Below are positions 17,255 through 25,199 of a stretch of DNA of 43,649 bases, in pieces; the first letter of the stretch is position 1; each line of letters begins with the position of its first letter. The notes beneath the pieces are model-generated. The model searched no databases, had not been told where the DNA came from, and was given only the letters and a program-made list of their open reading frames with translations. A program made the position numbers and the translations under genes. The stretch comes from Deltaproteobacteria bacterium. Its GTDB lineage: Bacteria; Myxococcota_A; UBA9042; PHBI01. The stretch covers positions 1 through 43,649 of the forward strand of contig JAEUKJ010000129.1 in assembly GCA_016792665.1 (NCBI GenBank), read 5' to 3'.

Positions 17255-17623
17255 TCACTTCTTCTTCGGGGGAAGCGACGGGCGCGCCGGGGCGGGCACG
17301 GCCGGCTTCGGGGCCGACGCCGGGCCAGCGCCAGCGGGCTTCGCCGGGGCCGGGATCGGAGCCTTCGCCGCCGGGGCCGGAGCCGCCGCGGGCTTCGCCG
17401 CCGGGGCCGGAGCCGCCGCAGGCTTGGCCGCCGCGGGCTTCGCCGCCGCGGGCTTGGCCGCCGCGGGCTTCGCCGCCGGAGCCGGGGCCGCCTTCTTGGC
17501 CGGAGCCGCCTTCTTGGCCGGGGCCGCCTTCTTGGCCGGGGCCGCCTTCTTCGCCGGGGCCGCCTTCTTGGCCGCCGCCTTCTTCGCCGGGGCCTTCTTC
17601 GCCGCTTTCTTCGCATCAGCCAT
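17255..17623 (-). CDS. Lysine/alanine/proline-rich histone H1-like protein
   Basis: A 122-residue low-complexity protein from MADAKKAAKKAPAKK. Residues 3-50 repeat the AAPAKK hexapeptide, giving a strongly basic half; residues 50-110 are Ala/Pro/Lys repeats (PAAAKPAAAK); the end is PPKKK. This composition is typical of bacterial H1-like DNA-binding proteins, which compact DNA or act in developmental regulation. There is no globular domain, so partner and role cannot be read from sequence. The ATG at 17623 follows CGGAGAG. The DNA itself is an imperfect 18-bp tandem repeat and may vary in length between strains. Confidence 0.75.
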   Translation of the reverse strand: MADAKKAAKKAPAKKAAAKKAAPAKKAAPAKKAAPAKKAAPAKKAAPAPAAKPAAAKPAAAKPAAAKPAAAPAPAAKPAAAPAPAAKAPIPAPAKPAGAGPASAPKPAVPAPARPSLPPKKK

Positions 17624-17760
17624 GTTGTCTCTCCGAAAAGATGCCGCTCTGTGTTCCCCTCGTGCGGTCCCTGCTGCTCCGGTTATGCGAGGCGTGGCGA
17701 CATCCGAAACGCCCTCTCCGGGAGCCCAAGGCCCCATCAAACCACACGAAGTCATTGAAG

Positions 17761-18264
17761 TTAGTGATGATGCTCCGCGCCTTTTCCCAACCGCGAGGCG
17801 GCAGGGTCGTCAGCGTGATGGGGGTGATCATGGAGGTGCTCGCGCTTCGAGCCGGTCCGAAACGTCCCCTCCTGCACAGGGTCGGGGATGTCATCCGGTC
17901 GGTGCTCAAGCCAGACGATCCGTGAGTCGTCGCCAATCCGGAATCGCCAAATCCCGCCACCGACGAATTCGTCCGCGTGGAGTGAGTAGCGAATCTGGGC
18001 TTGCGACGTGGCTTCGTCCTCGACTACGACCGGACCCGCAAGCTCGAATTGGACCACTGCGGGGGTCAGACCGAACCATTCGGCCACCCTCACAACTCCC
18101 CGAATTTCTTCGACGAGATGGCCCGCGTTCGCACCGAAGCCGAAGCGCAGAACGGCAATGTCGTCCTGCACGGCGTCTTCGACGCGAGCGCTGGCCCCTC
18201 GCCCTTGGTGATTCAAGGCGTCGACCCAACGTCGAATTGCGGATTCATAGCGGCTCAACCGCAT
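17761..18264 (-). CDS. Unassigned protein with atypical codon use
   Basis: A 167-residue ORF from MRLSRYESAIRRWVDAL to a His-rich end. It has natural protein composition, including FELAGPVVVEDEATS and WRFRIGDDSRIVWLEHRPDD, but I do not recognise a family. Third positions are noticeably richer in A/T than in neighbours, which may mean recent acquisition. The frame is open upstream to 18456, so the start is uncertain; the ATG at 18264 lies at the end of a cluster of ATATCAC motifs. Near the C-terminus a second frame (from an ATG at 17831) also reads like real protein, so a frameshift or overlapping gene is possible. No partner gene is obvious. Confidence 0.5.
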   Translation of the reverse strand: MRLSRYESAIRRWVDALNHQGRGASARVEDAVQDDIAVLRFGFGANAGHLVEEIRGVVRVAEWFGLTPAVVQFELAGPVVVEDEATSQAQIRYSLHADEFVGGGIWRFRIGDDSRIVWLEHRPDDIPDPVQEGTFRTGSKREHLHDHPHHADDPAASRLGKGAEHHH

Positions 18265-18290
18265 ATCACTGGCAATATCACGCTCGTGAT
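18263..18290 (-). promoter_or_regulatory. Possible operator: ATCACG/CGTGAT palindrome plus a direct half-site
   Basis: A 14-bp palindrome (ATCACG at 18277-18282, CGTGAT at 18285-18290) and two direct ATATCAC copies at 18263-18269 and 18275-18281, 12 bases apart, sit on and just upstream of the putative start codon at 18264. A 9-base T/A tract at 18324-18332 lies about 60 bases upstream of the start. This layout suits a repressor site, but no regulator is known. Confidence 0.35.
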
Positions 18291-18954
18291 CGGGGCTCAA
18301 CCGCTCTCGATCACTTCTCGCACTTTTTTTTTGGCGATCGATCGCGGCGACGATCGCCGACGCGTTCGCGCGATCGATCGCGCGCCCCTCGCACCTCCTC
18401 TCGCCCCTCTCCCTCGGATCCACGCCACGTCTCAAGTCGGCTCTACAGGCCATCAAGAGAGGCCTCGCTCGCGAGCGAGGCGCGACCTTCGATCGCGTCG
18501 CTTCGTCCTCGGTTCGTCCTCGCGACCGAGAGACCTCTCTCAGTGCGAACGGGTCGACGCACCTCGCACGCCGACCCGACTCCCCCCGTCCGAGGGGGCG
18601 CGTCGATCACCAGCTTGTCACTCAGGGCAAGTGCCAGGATCCGACTTAGACCCGCATCCCAGGCGGTCGGGATTGAGATCCGTTCGCCCGCCCCGGGATT
18701 TTTCCGGGGACCGCCGCCGCGACCTCCGGGTCACCTCGCGAGGTCAGACCAGTCGGACGACCAGAGGGATCGACCAGACGCGAGCGACCCCCTCGAGCGA
18801 CCTCGACGCTCACCAGCGACCGCCTCGGCGAGGTCGGTCAGGCCGCTCTCCACCAGCGCCGCCCGCGCTTGTGAGCACGACCTCGACCGCCTCCCGAGCC
18901 CACCTGCCGCCCGCATCCGCCGGCTCCGCGCCCCGCCGCTGGGGCAGCCGACGC
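18291..18954. other. Spacer of about 660 bases, rich in perfect palindromes
   Basis: No convincing gene. It contains GGCGATCG (18333-18340) / CGATCGCC (18351-18358), a perfect 18-bp palindrome at 18367-18384 centred on GATCGATC, a perfect 20-bp palindrome at 18462-18481, and CCCCGG (18691-18696) / CCGGGG (18704-18709) around a T-rich loop. The last ~200 bases repeat GACCTCG and GCGACC words. The region lies downstream of the cytochrome gene and upstream of the unassigned minus-strand gene. Confidence 0.55.
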
Positions 18955-20628
18955 CTACTTCTTCTTGCCGTGTCCCGGCACCAGCAGGTGCTCGCGGTAG
19001 GTCCCGAACTGGAAGCGTGGCGAGTGGTGCTGGTTGTGGCAGCCCGCGCAGTCGTTCGCGGTCGGCTTGGCGATGATGTTGTCGAGGGTCGGGTCGGCGA
19101 CGTGCTTCGACCCTGGCCCGTGGCACGCCTCGCACTGCACCGCTTCGCGCCCCGCCGTCTTGCCGACGAGCGACCCGCCCGCCTGTCCGTACCCGGTCAC
19201 GTGGCAGGACACGCACTCGGCGTCGAAGGTCTTGTTCACCTTCTCGAGGGTGACCCACGCGTGGGCGTGCTCGTTCGCCTTCCAGAAGTCCCGGGTCTCG
19301 GCGTGGCACTCGAAGCAGCTCTCGGTGCCGGTGTAGACCGCCTGGCCCGGCTTCGCCTCGGGCAAGGTCCCCGCGTTGGCGACGTTGATGCGCGCGAGCT
19401 CGTCGTCGAAGGCCTTCAGCACGTCGGTCGCCGCCGGGTCCTGAGGCAGGTCCCACTCGATCGGGGTCTGGATGAAGCCAAACGTCGAGCGGTCGGCCGG
19501 CGGGATGGACCGCTTCTGTGCCAGGCGATCGCGATGGTCCTTCACAGCCGCGAGGTGGTGGTTCATCGACTGGATCTCGGGGTCGGTCGCAGGGCGCGTG
19601 CGCGTGAGCTCGCCGAGCGACTGCTCGAGGCGCGCGACTCGCTGGTCCACCTGGGCCAGCTCGGCCTCGGACACGACGGACGCGTCCGCGAAGTCCCGCC
19701 CGCCACCGACCATCCGGATCGTCAAGCGCCCGAGGTAGCGCCCCTCGTTGTGGAACTGCATGACGCGCGTGCCAGCGACCAGCTCGGCCTCGTCCGAGAC
19801 GACCGCATGGTCCCCCATCCCGCCCGCCACCGCGAAGTCGATCCCCTCGACCTTTCTCACGAGCCGCTTGGTCTCGCGCAACCCGAGCGCCGAGAGCAGG
19901 ACGACCACGTCCGACTCCTTCGACAGCGACGCCATCACCTCGCGCGCCGCCGCCTCGGGATCGCCGACCCGCTTCTTCGCATCCTCCGGAACAGGGACCT
20001 TCTCCTCGCCCTCCCCTGAAGGCAGGAGCTCCTCGCCGCCGGCCAGCGCGAAGATCCCGACCCGGAGCCCCCCGATCGTGTGGACCACGTACCGCGGCAC
20101 CTTGGCCCCGGCACCGAGCGTCAGGTTGGCCGCCGTGACCTGGAGCTTGGCGCGCGCCGCGAGGTCTCCGAGGTGCCCGGCGCTGGCCAGCTCGTCGGTG
20201 AGCGTCGCACCCGCGACCGCGATCCCGGTGCTCGCCACGAGGTCGGCCGTGACCTCCGCCTGTCGCTCGCGTTGCGCCTTCTTCTTGGCGTCGACGATCG
20301 CATCCTCGTAGAAGATCGGTCCCGCGTGGAGGAGCTCGGACCCCGGGTGGGCCTTCCTCCCCTCGGCCAGGAGCGGAATGAGCCGATCGAAGCCACCTTT
20401 TTGCAGCTCCACCGTGCACCCGCACGGCCGCAGCACCCCGCGGAGGTCGGCCATGAGAAACAGCGTCGCCTCCCCCGAGACCGGCCCTGCAGGCCGCGGC
20501 GCGGCATCGAGCAGGGCCTGCGCATCGGCGGGCGGTGTCACCACCGGAGCAGGCGCCGGCGACGAGCAGGCCGCGAACGCGAGGGGCACGATGAGGGCGA
20601 GTCGCTTCATGACGTTCATGGGTTTCAT
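18955..20628 (-). CDS. Lipoprotein with 5'-nucleotidase-like region and four-heme cytochrome c domain
   Basis: A 557-residue protein. The N-terminus is a lipoprotein signal with Cys21 (PLAFAACSS). Residues 55-310 resemble the metallophosphatase-like (UshA-type) part of proteins with a PCGC motif (GVLRPCGC at 64-71, then KGGFDRL), but the usual metal-binding Asp/His motifs are poorly kept, so activity is doubtful. Residues 320-375 look helical and coiled. The C-terminal part is a cytochrome c554-like domain with four CxxCH heme sites: CFECH (438), CVSCH (472), CEACH (499), CAGCH (527). It probably acts in periplasmic or outer-membrane electron transfer. Start codons at 20628, 20619 and 20610 are all possible; the last gives MKRLALIVPLAFAACSS. 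Confidence 0.85.
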   Translation of the reverse strand: MKPMNVMKRLALIVPLAFAACSSPAPAPVVTPPADAQALLDAAPRPAGPVSGEATLFLMADLRGVLRPCGCTVELQKGGFDRLIPLLAEGRKAHPGSELLHAGPIFYEDAIVDAKKKAQRERQAEVTADLVASTGIAVAGATLTDELASAGHLGDLAARAKLQVTAANLTLGAGAKVPRYVVHTIGGLRVGIFALAGGEELLPSGEGEEKVPVPEDAKKRVGDPEAAAREVMASLSKESDVVVLLSALGLRETKRLVRKVEGIDFAVAGGMGDHAVVSDEAELVAGTRVMQFHNEGRYLGRLTIRMVGGGRDFADASVVSEAELAQVDQRVARLEQSLGELTRTRPATDPEIQSMNHHLAAVKDHRDRLAQKRSIPPADRSTFGFIQTPIEWDLPQDPAATDVLKAFDDELARINVANAGTLPEAKPGQAVYTGTESCFECHAETRDFWKANEHAHAWVTLEKVNKTFDAECVSCHVTGYGQAGGSLVGKTAGREAVQCEACHGPGSKHVADPTLDNIIAKPTANDCAGCHNQHHSPRFQFGTYREHLLVPGHGKKK

Positions 20629-21673
20629 CGTTCGCGACGTTAGCCACCGTCGCTCGCGCGGGTCAACGCCGCTCGTGCTCGGCGCGTTCGCCTTCGCTTG
20701 CGCGTTTCACGTGGCGTGTGGTCGCTCACCCGCCGACGCCGACGCCAGCACCGACACGATCGCGGCCGAGACCGCGCTCGAGCCGCTCCGCCCACCGATC
20801 GCCGCCCCGATCGACGCCCGCCTCGGCGAGCTCCGCATCGAGGACGTGACCCCTCCCGAGGTGCGCGTCGCCGCGATCCCGCCGGCGCTCCGCGGCATCG
20901 TCGAGGCGGCCTTCTTCGCCGACTTCGAGCACGCCCCGGCGGGCCAGGGCTGCCGCGCTGTCGTCAACGTCGGCTATGCCCTGCTCGTCAACCGTCAGCC
21001 GGTCCTCACCGCCGACGCCGGCGAGGCGCGCGCCCTGTTCGAAGGCGAGCTCTACTGCCCGACCGGGGGGACCGGAGGCTCGGCGGCTATCGAGGCCTTC
21101 CGCCTGAAGCTCGAGCTGCGGCGCGACTTCGGAGGCCTCTCCGGAGGCACCGCGACGAGCCGCCTCGACGAGGTCCTGAGGTCGGTCGTCGCAGACGGCG
21201 CAAAGGGACTCTTCGGCCAGGTGAAGATGCGTCACGCCGACGACGCCGAGATCCTCGCTGTCCTCCACACCTCGGACCACCCCGGCCTCCTCTCCGAGGC
21301 CGCCTCCGAAGCGGGTGAGCGACGCCTTGTCGGCGCCACCGCCGACCTCGCGCGGCTCGCCGGCCACCCCAACGCACGCGTCGCCACGCGCGCCGGCGCA
21401 GCGCTCGGGCTCATCAAGGTCTCGACCCCCGAGGTCGTCCGAGCACTCGTGCACATGACCGAGGGGCCCGACGCCGAGAAGCACCTCGTCGCCATCCATG
21501 CGCTGGCCGATCTCGGCACCCCCGAAGCACGCCGCTACCTCGAGTCGCTCGCCGTGGGGCACCCGTCTCCGGCCATCCGCGACATCGCGCGCGAACGCCT
21601 CCGCGGCCTCGGGACCATCCTGCCCGAGGCGCCGGAGGCCCGCCCAGAGCCGGTCCCCGACCCCATTCCCTGA
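20618..21673 (+). CDS. HEAT-repeat lipoprotein
   Basis: About 351 residues with a signal ending in a lipobox (FACAFHVACG). The middle region (about residues 60-170) has GQGCRAVVNVGYALLVNRQP and is unassigned. The C-terminal 130 residues consist of HEAT-type helical repeats (LAGHPNARVATRAGAALGLI, HLVAIHALADLGTPEARRYL, HPSPAIRDIARERLRGL), which form a protein-binding solenoid. ATGs at 20609 and 20618 both overlap the start of the divergent cytochrome gene, so the start is uncertain; a GTG nearer the lipobox would give a very short signal. A scaffold role in the envelope is an inference. Confidence 0.72.
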   Translation: MGFIVRDVSHRRSRGSTPLVLGAFAFACAFHVACGRSPADADASTDTIAAETALEPLRPPIAAPIDARLGELRIEDVTPPEVRVAAIPPALRGIVEAAFFADFEHAPAGQGCRAVVNVGYALLVNRQPVLTADAGEARALFEGELYCPTGGTGGSAAIEAFRLKLELRRDFGGLSGGTATSRLDEVLRSVVADGAKGLFGQVKMRHADDAEILAVLHTSDHPGLLSEAASEAGERRLVGATADLARLAGHPNARVATRAGAALGLIKVSTPEVVRALVHMTEGPDAEKHLVAIHALADLGTPEARRYLESLAVGHPSPAIRDIARERLRGLGTILPEAPEARPEPVPDPIP

Positions 21674-21806
21674 GCGCTGCCGCCCGGCCAACGCGTCGTC
21701 ACGCGATCCCACGCACGGGAATCTTGTCGTCAGATCCAGTCCACCGGAAGATGCGCCCGCGCGCATCCGTAGCTCGCGTGCTTTCTCGCGCCAGGGACCC
21801 CCGACG

Positions 21807-23210
21807 ATGTACGAACTGCCCCCGCTCACGACTCGAATCCACCTCCTCGGGATCGGAGGCATCGGCGTCTCCGGCGTCGCCCACGCGCTGATCACGCGCG
21901 GCTATCGCGTCTCGGGCAGCGACGTCCGCGAGTCGCAGCTCACCCTCGGCCTGCGCGCGCGCGGCGCCACCGTGACCATCGGACACGCGGCCAAGAACCT
22001 CGACGACGTCGACCTCGTCGTCGTCTCGACCGCCATCCCGGCCTCGAACCCCGAGCTCATCGCGGCCCACGAGCGCGGCCTCGAGGTCCGCCACCGCTCC
22101 GAGCTCCTCGGCGCCCTGGTCGCCGCGCACCCCGTCGCCATCGGCGTCATCGGCACCCACGGCAAGGGCACGACCTCGGCGGCGATCACCTGGTTGCTCG
22201 AGACCGCCGGCAAGAACCCGAGCTTCATCATCGGCGGACTGCTCGACAACTTCGCCAAGACCAACGCGCGACTCACCGGTGGCGACATCCTCGTGGCCGA
22301 GGTCGACGAGTCCGACGGCTCGCTCAAGAACGTGCACCCGACGCTCGCCGTCATCAACAACCTCGAGGCCGATCATCTCAATTATTACGAGAGCTTGGCC
22401 CATATCCAAGACACCATCGTGCTGGCCCTCGCCAACAACCCGCGCCTCCAGAGGGTCTTCATCAACGCCGACGATCCCGGCGCGCGCGCGCTCATCCCGC
22501 GCCTGTCGGTGCCGGTGACGACCTTCGGTCGCGTGCTCGCCGAGCGCGGCGCCGATGTCGAGGCACGCGCCGCCGCGGCCGACTTCGTCTCGGGCCACTT
22601 CGTCCTCGCGCACCAGGGCAAGGTCCTCGGCGAAGTCGGCGTCTCCCTGCCCGGCCTCCACAACCTGGACAATGCCCTCGCGGCCTCTTCCGTGGCCCTC
22701 CACCTGGGCGTCGGCTCGGCCGACATCGCGCGCGCGCTCGGCACCTTCAAGGGCCTGGAGAATCGCTTCACCGTCGTCCACGCGGCGGGTCGCGTCATCG
22801 TGAAAGACTACATCTCGCACCCGACCGGCATCCGCCGCGTGCTCGAGGCGGCCAAGACCAGCGGCAAGAAGACGACCGCCGTCTTCAAGCCCTACCGCTT
22901 CACCATGGTGAGCTACCTCCAGGACGACTACGCCGAGGCCTTCCACGACGCCGACCACACGATCATCACGGACCTCTATCCGGCCGGCGAGGTCCCGATC
23001 CCCGGCATCGACACCGAGTTCCTCTGCAACAAGATCCGCGCACGCGGCCCGCGCGTGACGCACATCCCCGAGATGCACGACATCGTGCCCTACCTCCTCG
23101 GGCTCATCGCGAAGGACGAGCAGGTCGTCTTCTTCGGCGGCGACGACCTCTTCCGCCTCGCCGACCAGATCGCCGCCGAGCTCATCGCCCGCGACGAGGC
23201 CGCGCGATGA
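21807..23210 (+). CDS. murC: UDP-N-acetylmuramate--L-alanine ligase (MurC-type) with GTHGKG P-loop
   Basis: A 467-residue Mur ligase that by homology adds L-alanine to UDP-MurNAc in the cytoplasm. The N-terminal Rossmann domain (IHLLGIGGIGVSGVAHALIT, GYRVSGSD) and VVVSTAIPASNPEL are MurC-like, as are VAEVDESDGS, INNLEADHLNYY and TDLYPAGEVPIPGIDTEF. The P-loop is GTHGKGTTS (residues 116-124) where MurC normally has GTHGKTTTT, so the metal-coordinating Thr after Lys120 is Gly, as in FolC enzymes. The stop overlaps the murD start by 4 bases (ATGA), indicating translational coupling. The rest of the division and cell-wall cluster is absent here. Confidence 0.85.
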   Translation: MYELPPLTTRIHLLGIGGIGVSGVAHALITRGYRVSGSDVRESQLTLGLRARGATVTIGHAAKNLDDVDLVVVSTAIPASNPELIAAHERGLEVRHRSELLGALVAAHPVAIGVIGTHGKGTTSAAITWLLETAGKNPSFIIGGLLDNFAKTNARLTGGDILVAEVDESDGSLKNVHPTLAVINNLEADHLNYYESLAHIQDTIVLALANNPRLQRVFINADDPGARALIPRLSVPVTTFGRVLAERGADVEARAAAADFVSGHFVLAHQGKVLGEVGVSLPGLHNLDNALAASSVALHLGVGSADIARALGTFKGLENRFTVVHAAGRVIVKDYISHPTGIRRVLEAAKTSGKKTTAVFKPYRFTMVSYLQDDYAEAFHDADHTIITDLYPAGEVPIPGIDTEFLCNKIRARGPRVTHIPEMHDIVPYLLGLIAKDEQVVFFGGDDLFRLADQIAAELIARDEAAR

Positions 23211-24559
23211 CCACCCAGCCCATGCAGGTCAGCGGCCGCTCCTTCTCGGTGGTCGGCGCCGGCAAGTCCGGCCTCGCCGCTGCCAACCTCCTCGCCCGCC
23301 ACGGCGGCGACGTGCTGCTCGTCGAAGAGCGCGACATGCCGCGCCCCGAGCCCCTCGACGCGCGCGTCGCGTTCCGCTCGGGAAGCAATCAGATCCGTCC
23401 GGGCGACCTCGCCGTGCTCTCGCCAGGCATCGCCGAGGTCTCGCCCGTGCGTGCCGAGATTGCCTCACAAGCATCCGAAGTCATTGGAGAAGTCGAGCTC
23501 TTCTATCGACTCTGCCCGGCCCCGATCCTCGCCATCACCGGCACCGACGGCAAGAGCACCGTGACGACCATGGTCGGCGACATCATGCGCGCCGCAGGTC
23601 GTCCGACCTTCGTCGGCGGCAACCTCGGCAACCCCCTCTGCGACGATCTCGACACGCTCACGCCCGACCACGTCGTCGTCGCGGAGATCAGCTGCTTCCA
23701 GCTGACCACGTGCCGCGACTTCCGTCCGCGCGTCGCCATCGTGACCAACATCGCCGAGGACCACACCGACTACCACGGCTCCTTCGAGCGCTATCAGGCC
23801 GCCAAGCGCCTCGTCTGGCGCGCCATGACCGAGGACGACGTCCTCATCCTCAACGGCGACGATCCCTTCATCGCGACCTGGGAGCTCCCTTCCCGCCCGC
23901 GCCTCCGGACCTTCTCGCTGAGCTCACCCGACGCGGCCGCGCGCGCCCTCGGAGACGACGCACGCCTCGAGGTCCGAGCGCCCTCCGGCGAGCGCTCATA
24001 TATAATGATGCGCTCGGAGCTCCCCCTGCTCGGCCGCCACAACGTCCAGAACGCACTCGCCGCAGCGCAGATGGCGGTCGACTTCGGCGTCTCTCCCGAG
24101 GTCGTGCGCGAGGCGCTGATGGCCTATCGCCCCCTCGCCCACCGCCTCGCGACCATCGGCACGTTCGACGGCGTGACCTGGGTCGACGACTCGAAGGCGA
24201 CCTCTCCCAACGCCGCCACTGCCGGCCTCCTGGCGATGCAGACCCCGACCGTCCTCATCGCCGGAGGCTCCAGCAAAGACGCTGACTTCCGGCCCTTCGC
24301 CGAGGTCATGCGTCAGCGCACGCGCGCGGTCGTGTGCTTCGGCGCGACACGTCATCAGATCGCTGCCGCGCTCGGATCCGATCACCCGCATGCCGTGGTC
24401 GAGACCCTGGCCGAGGCGGTCGAAGCGGCCGCGGGCTTCGCGCGTCCCGGCGACACGGTGCTCTTGTCACCGGCCTGCGCGAGCTTCGATCAGTTCAAGG
24501 GCTACGCCCATCGCGGCGAGGTCTTCACGAGCCTCGTCCGCGCACGCAGCGCCCCCTGA
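23207..24559 (+). CDS. murD: UDP-N-acetylmuramoyl-L-alanine--D-glutamate ligase
   Basis: A 450-residue MurD that adds D-glutamate to UDP-MurNAc-L-alanine. Conserved parts are VVGAGKSGLAAANLLARHGG, LSPGIAEVSPV, the P-loop GTDGKSTVT, NIAEDHTDYHGSFERY, GRHNVQNALAAAQMA, WVDDSKATSPNAA, and the C-terminal LSPACASFDQFKGYAHRGEV. The length matches the family. It is translationally coupled to the upstream ligase through ATGA. The order murC-murD without mraY, murG or ftsW suggests either that the cluster is dispersed in this organism or that this is a second copy. Confidence 0.95.
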   Translation: MTTQPMQVSGRSFSVVGAGKSGLAAANLLARHGGDVLLVEERDMPRPEPLDARVAFRSGSNQIRPGDLAVLSPGIAEVSPVRAEIASQASEVIGEVELFYRLCPAPILAITGTDGKSTVTTMVGDIMRAAGRPTFVGGNLGNPLCDDLDTLTPDHVVVAEISCFQLTTCRDFRPRVAIVTNIAEDHTDYHGSFERYQAAKRLVWRAMTEDDVLILNGDDPFIATWELPSRPRLRTFSLSSPDAAARALGDDARLEVRAPSGERSYIMMRSELPLLGRHNVQNALAAAQMAVDFGVSPEVVREALMAYRPLAHRLATIGTFDGVTWVDDSKATSPNAATAGLLAMQTPTVLIAGGSSKDADFRPFAEVMRQRTRAVVCFGATRHQIAAALGSDHPHAVVETLAEAVEAAAGFARPGDTVLLSPACASFDQFKGYAHRGEVFTSLVRARSAP

Positions 24560-24569
24560 GCGACCTCTC

Positions 24570-24660
24570 GGCGCCGACACGCGCGCGCTCAGCGCCGGCC
24601 TGGCCCCGACACACGCACGCGCTCAGCGCCCCCTGGCGCCGACACACGCACGCGCTCTCA
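24570..24660. repeat. Three imperfect 32-33-bp tandem units
   Basis: Units beginning at about 24570, 24602 and 24635 share GGCnCCGACAC, a GCACGCGCTC-like block and CAGCGCC. The array fills the gap between murD and the convergent lipoprotein and runs into that gene's stop codon. It looks like a local expansion, not a dispersed element. Confidence 0.65.
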
Positions 24661-25017
24661 GCGCACGCAGCGATAGGTGAGTCGGGTCTCGTAGACGTCC
24701 TGCACACCGCTGACGGCGGTCGTCTGCGAGCCGCCCTGCGTGCTCACGCCGCGATTGTTCTTCTGCCGATTCTCGCCGTAGTCGGTGCGCTGCGAGGTGT
24801 ACGCCTCGGACCCGACCACGACCGTGTCGCGACGCACGATCTCGTAGCGCCCCTTGCCGCAGTGCGCGGCCATCTTCTCGTGCGCGTCGTCGAAGGCCGC
24901 GCCCTCGGCCCCGTGCAATGCCAAGACGCCGCCCTCGCCGTCCTGGGACCAGATCGTCGCATTGCCACAGCCCATCCACATCATGGCGCCCACGATCGCG
25001 CCCATCACCCGCTTCAT
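24658..25017 (-). CDS. Small putative lipoprotein of unknown function
   Basis: A 119-residue protein with a lipoprotein signal (MKRVMGAIVGAMMWMGCGNA, Cys18). The mature part starts with a Gly-rich strand (WSQDGEGGVLALHG), has DDAHEKMAAHCGKGRYEIV, and ends in VYETRLTYRCVR; the two remaining cysteines could form a disulfide. Middle residues are polar and Gln/Asn/Ser-rich. I do not recognise the family. The ATG at 25017 follows GAGGAGGG on the minus strand, a strong site. It is divergent from the LysE-type gene. Confidence 0.72.
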   Translation of the reverse strand: MKRVMGAIVGAMMWMGCGNATIWSQDGEGGVLALHGAEGAAFDDAHEKMAAHCGKGRYEIVRRDTVVVGSEAYTSQRTDYGENRQKNNRGVSTQGGSQTTAVSGVQDVYETRLTYRCVR

Positions 25018-25199
25018 CGCCCACCCTCCTCGCATGACATCGGTCCTGTGCATTGGCGCGCGAGCCTCGCATACGACCTCGGCACCATCAATAGCACGCG
25101 CACTCGGTGCCAACCGAGGCGGCACCCTGCGACCTCCTCCGCGCGCATCGCGCTCCGACCGCGTTGCGTGTCCCAGCGATTTGGTCGATCATCCCGCCG

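Noticed and set aside
17255-17623. CRISPR-like array from regular short repeats in the histone-like gene
   Set aside because: Repeats are contiguous codons for AAPAKK-type peptides without unique spacers.
18001-20019. A 672-codon open frame on the plus strand opposite the cytochrome gene
   Set aside because: It is a shadow of the minus-strand cytochrome gene extended through GC-rich spacer; composition is Arg/Val/Leu-rich with no family match.
20703-20718. parS-like half site GTTTCACGTG
   Set aside because: Only one half matches; the other half differs in all five bases, and it lies in the HEAT lipoprotein signal peptide coding sequence.
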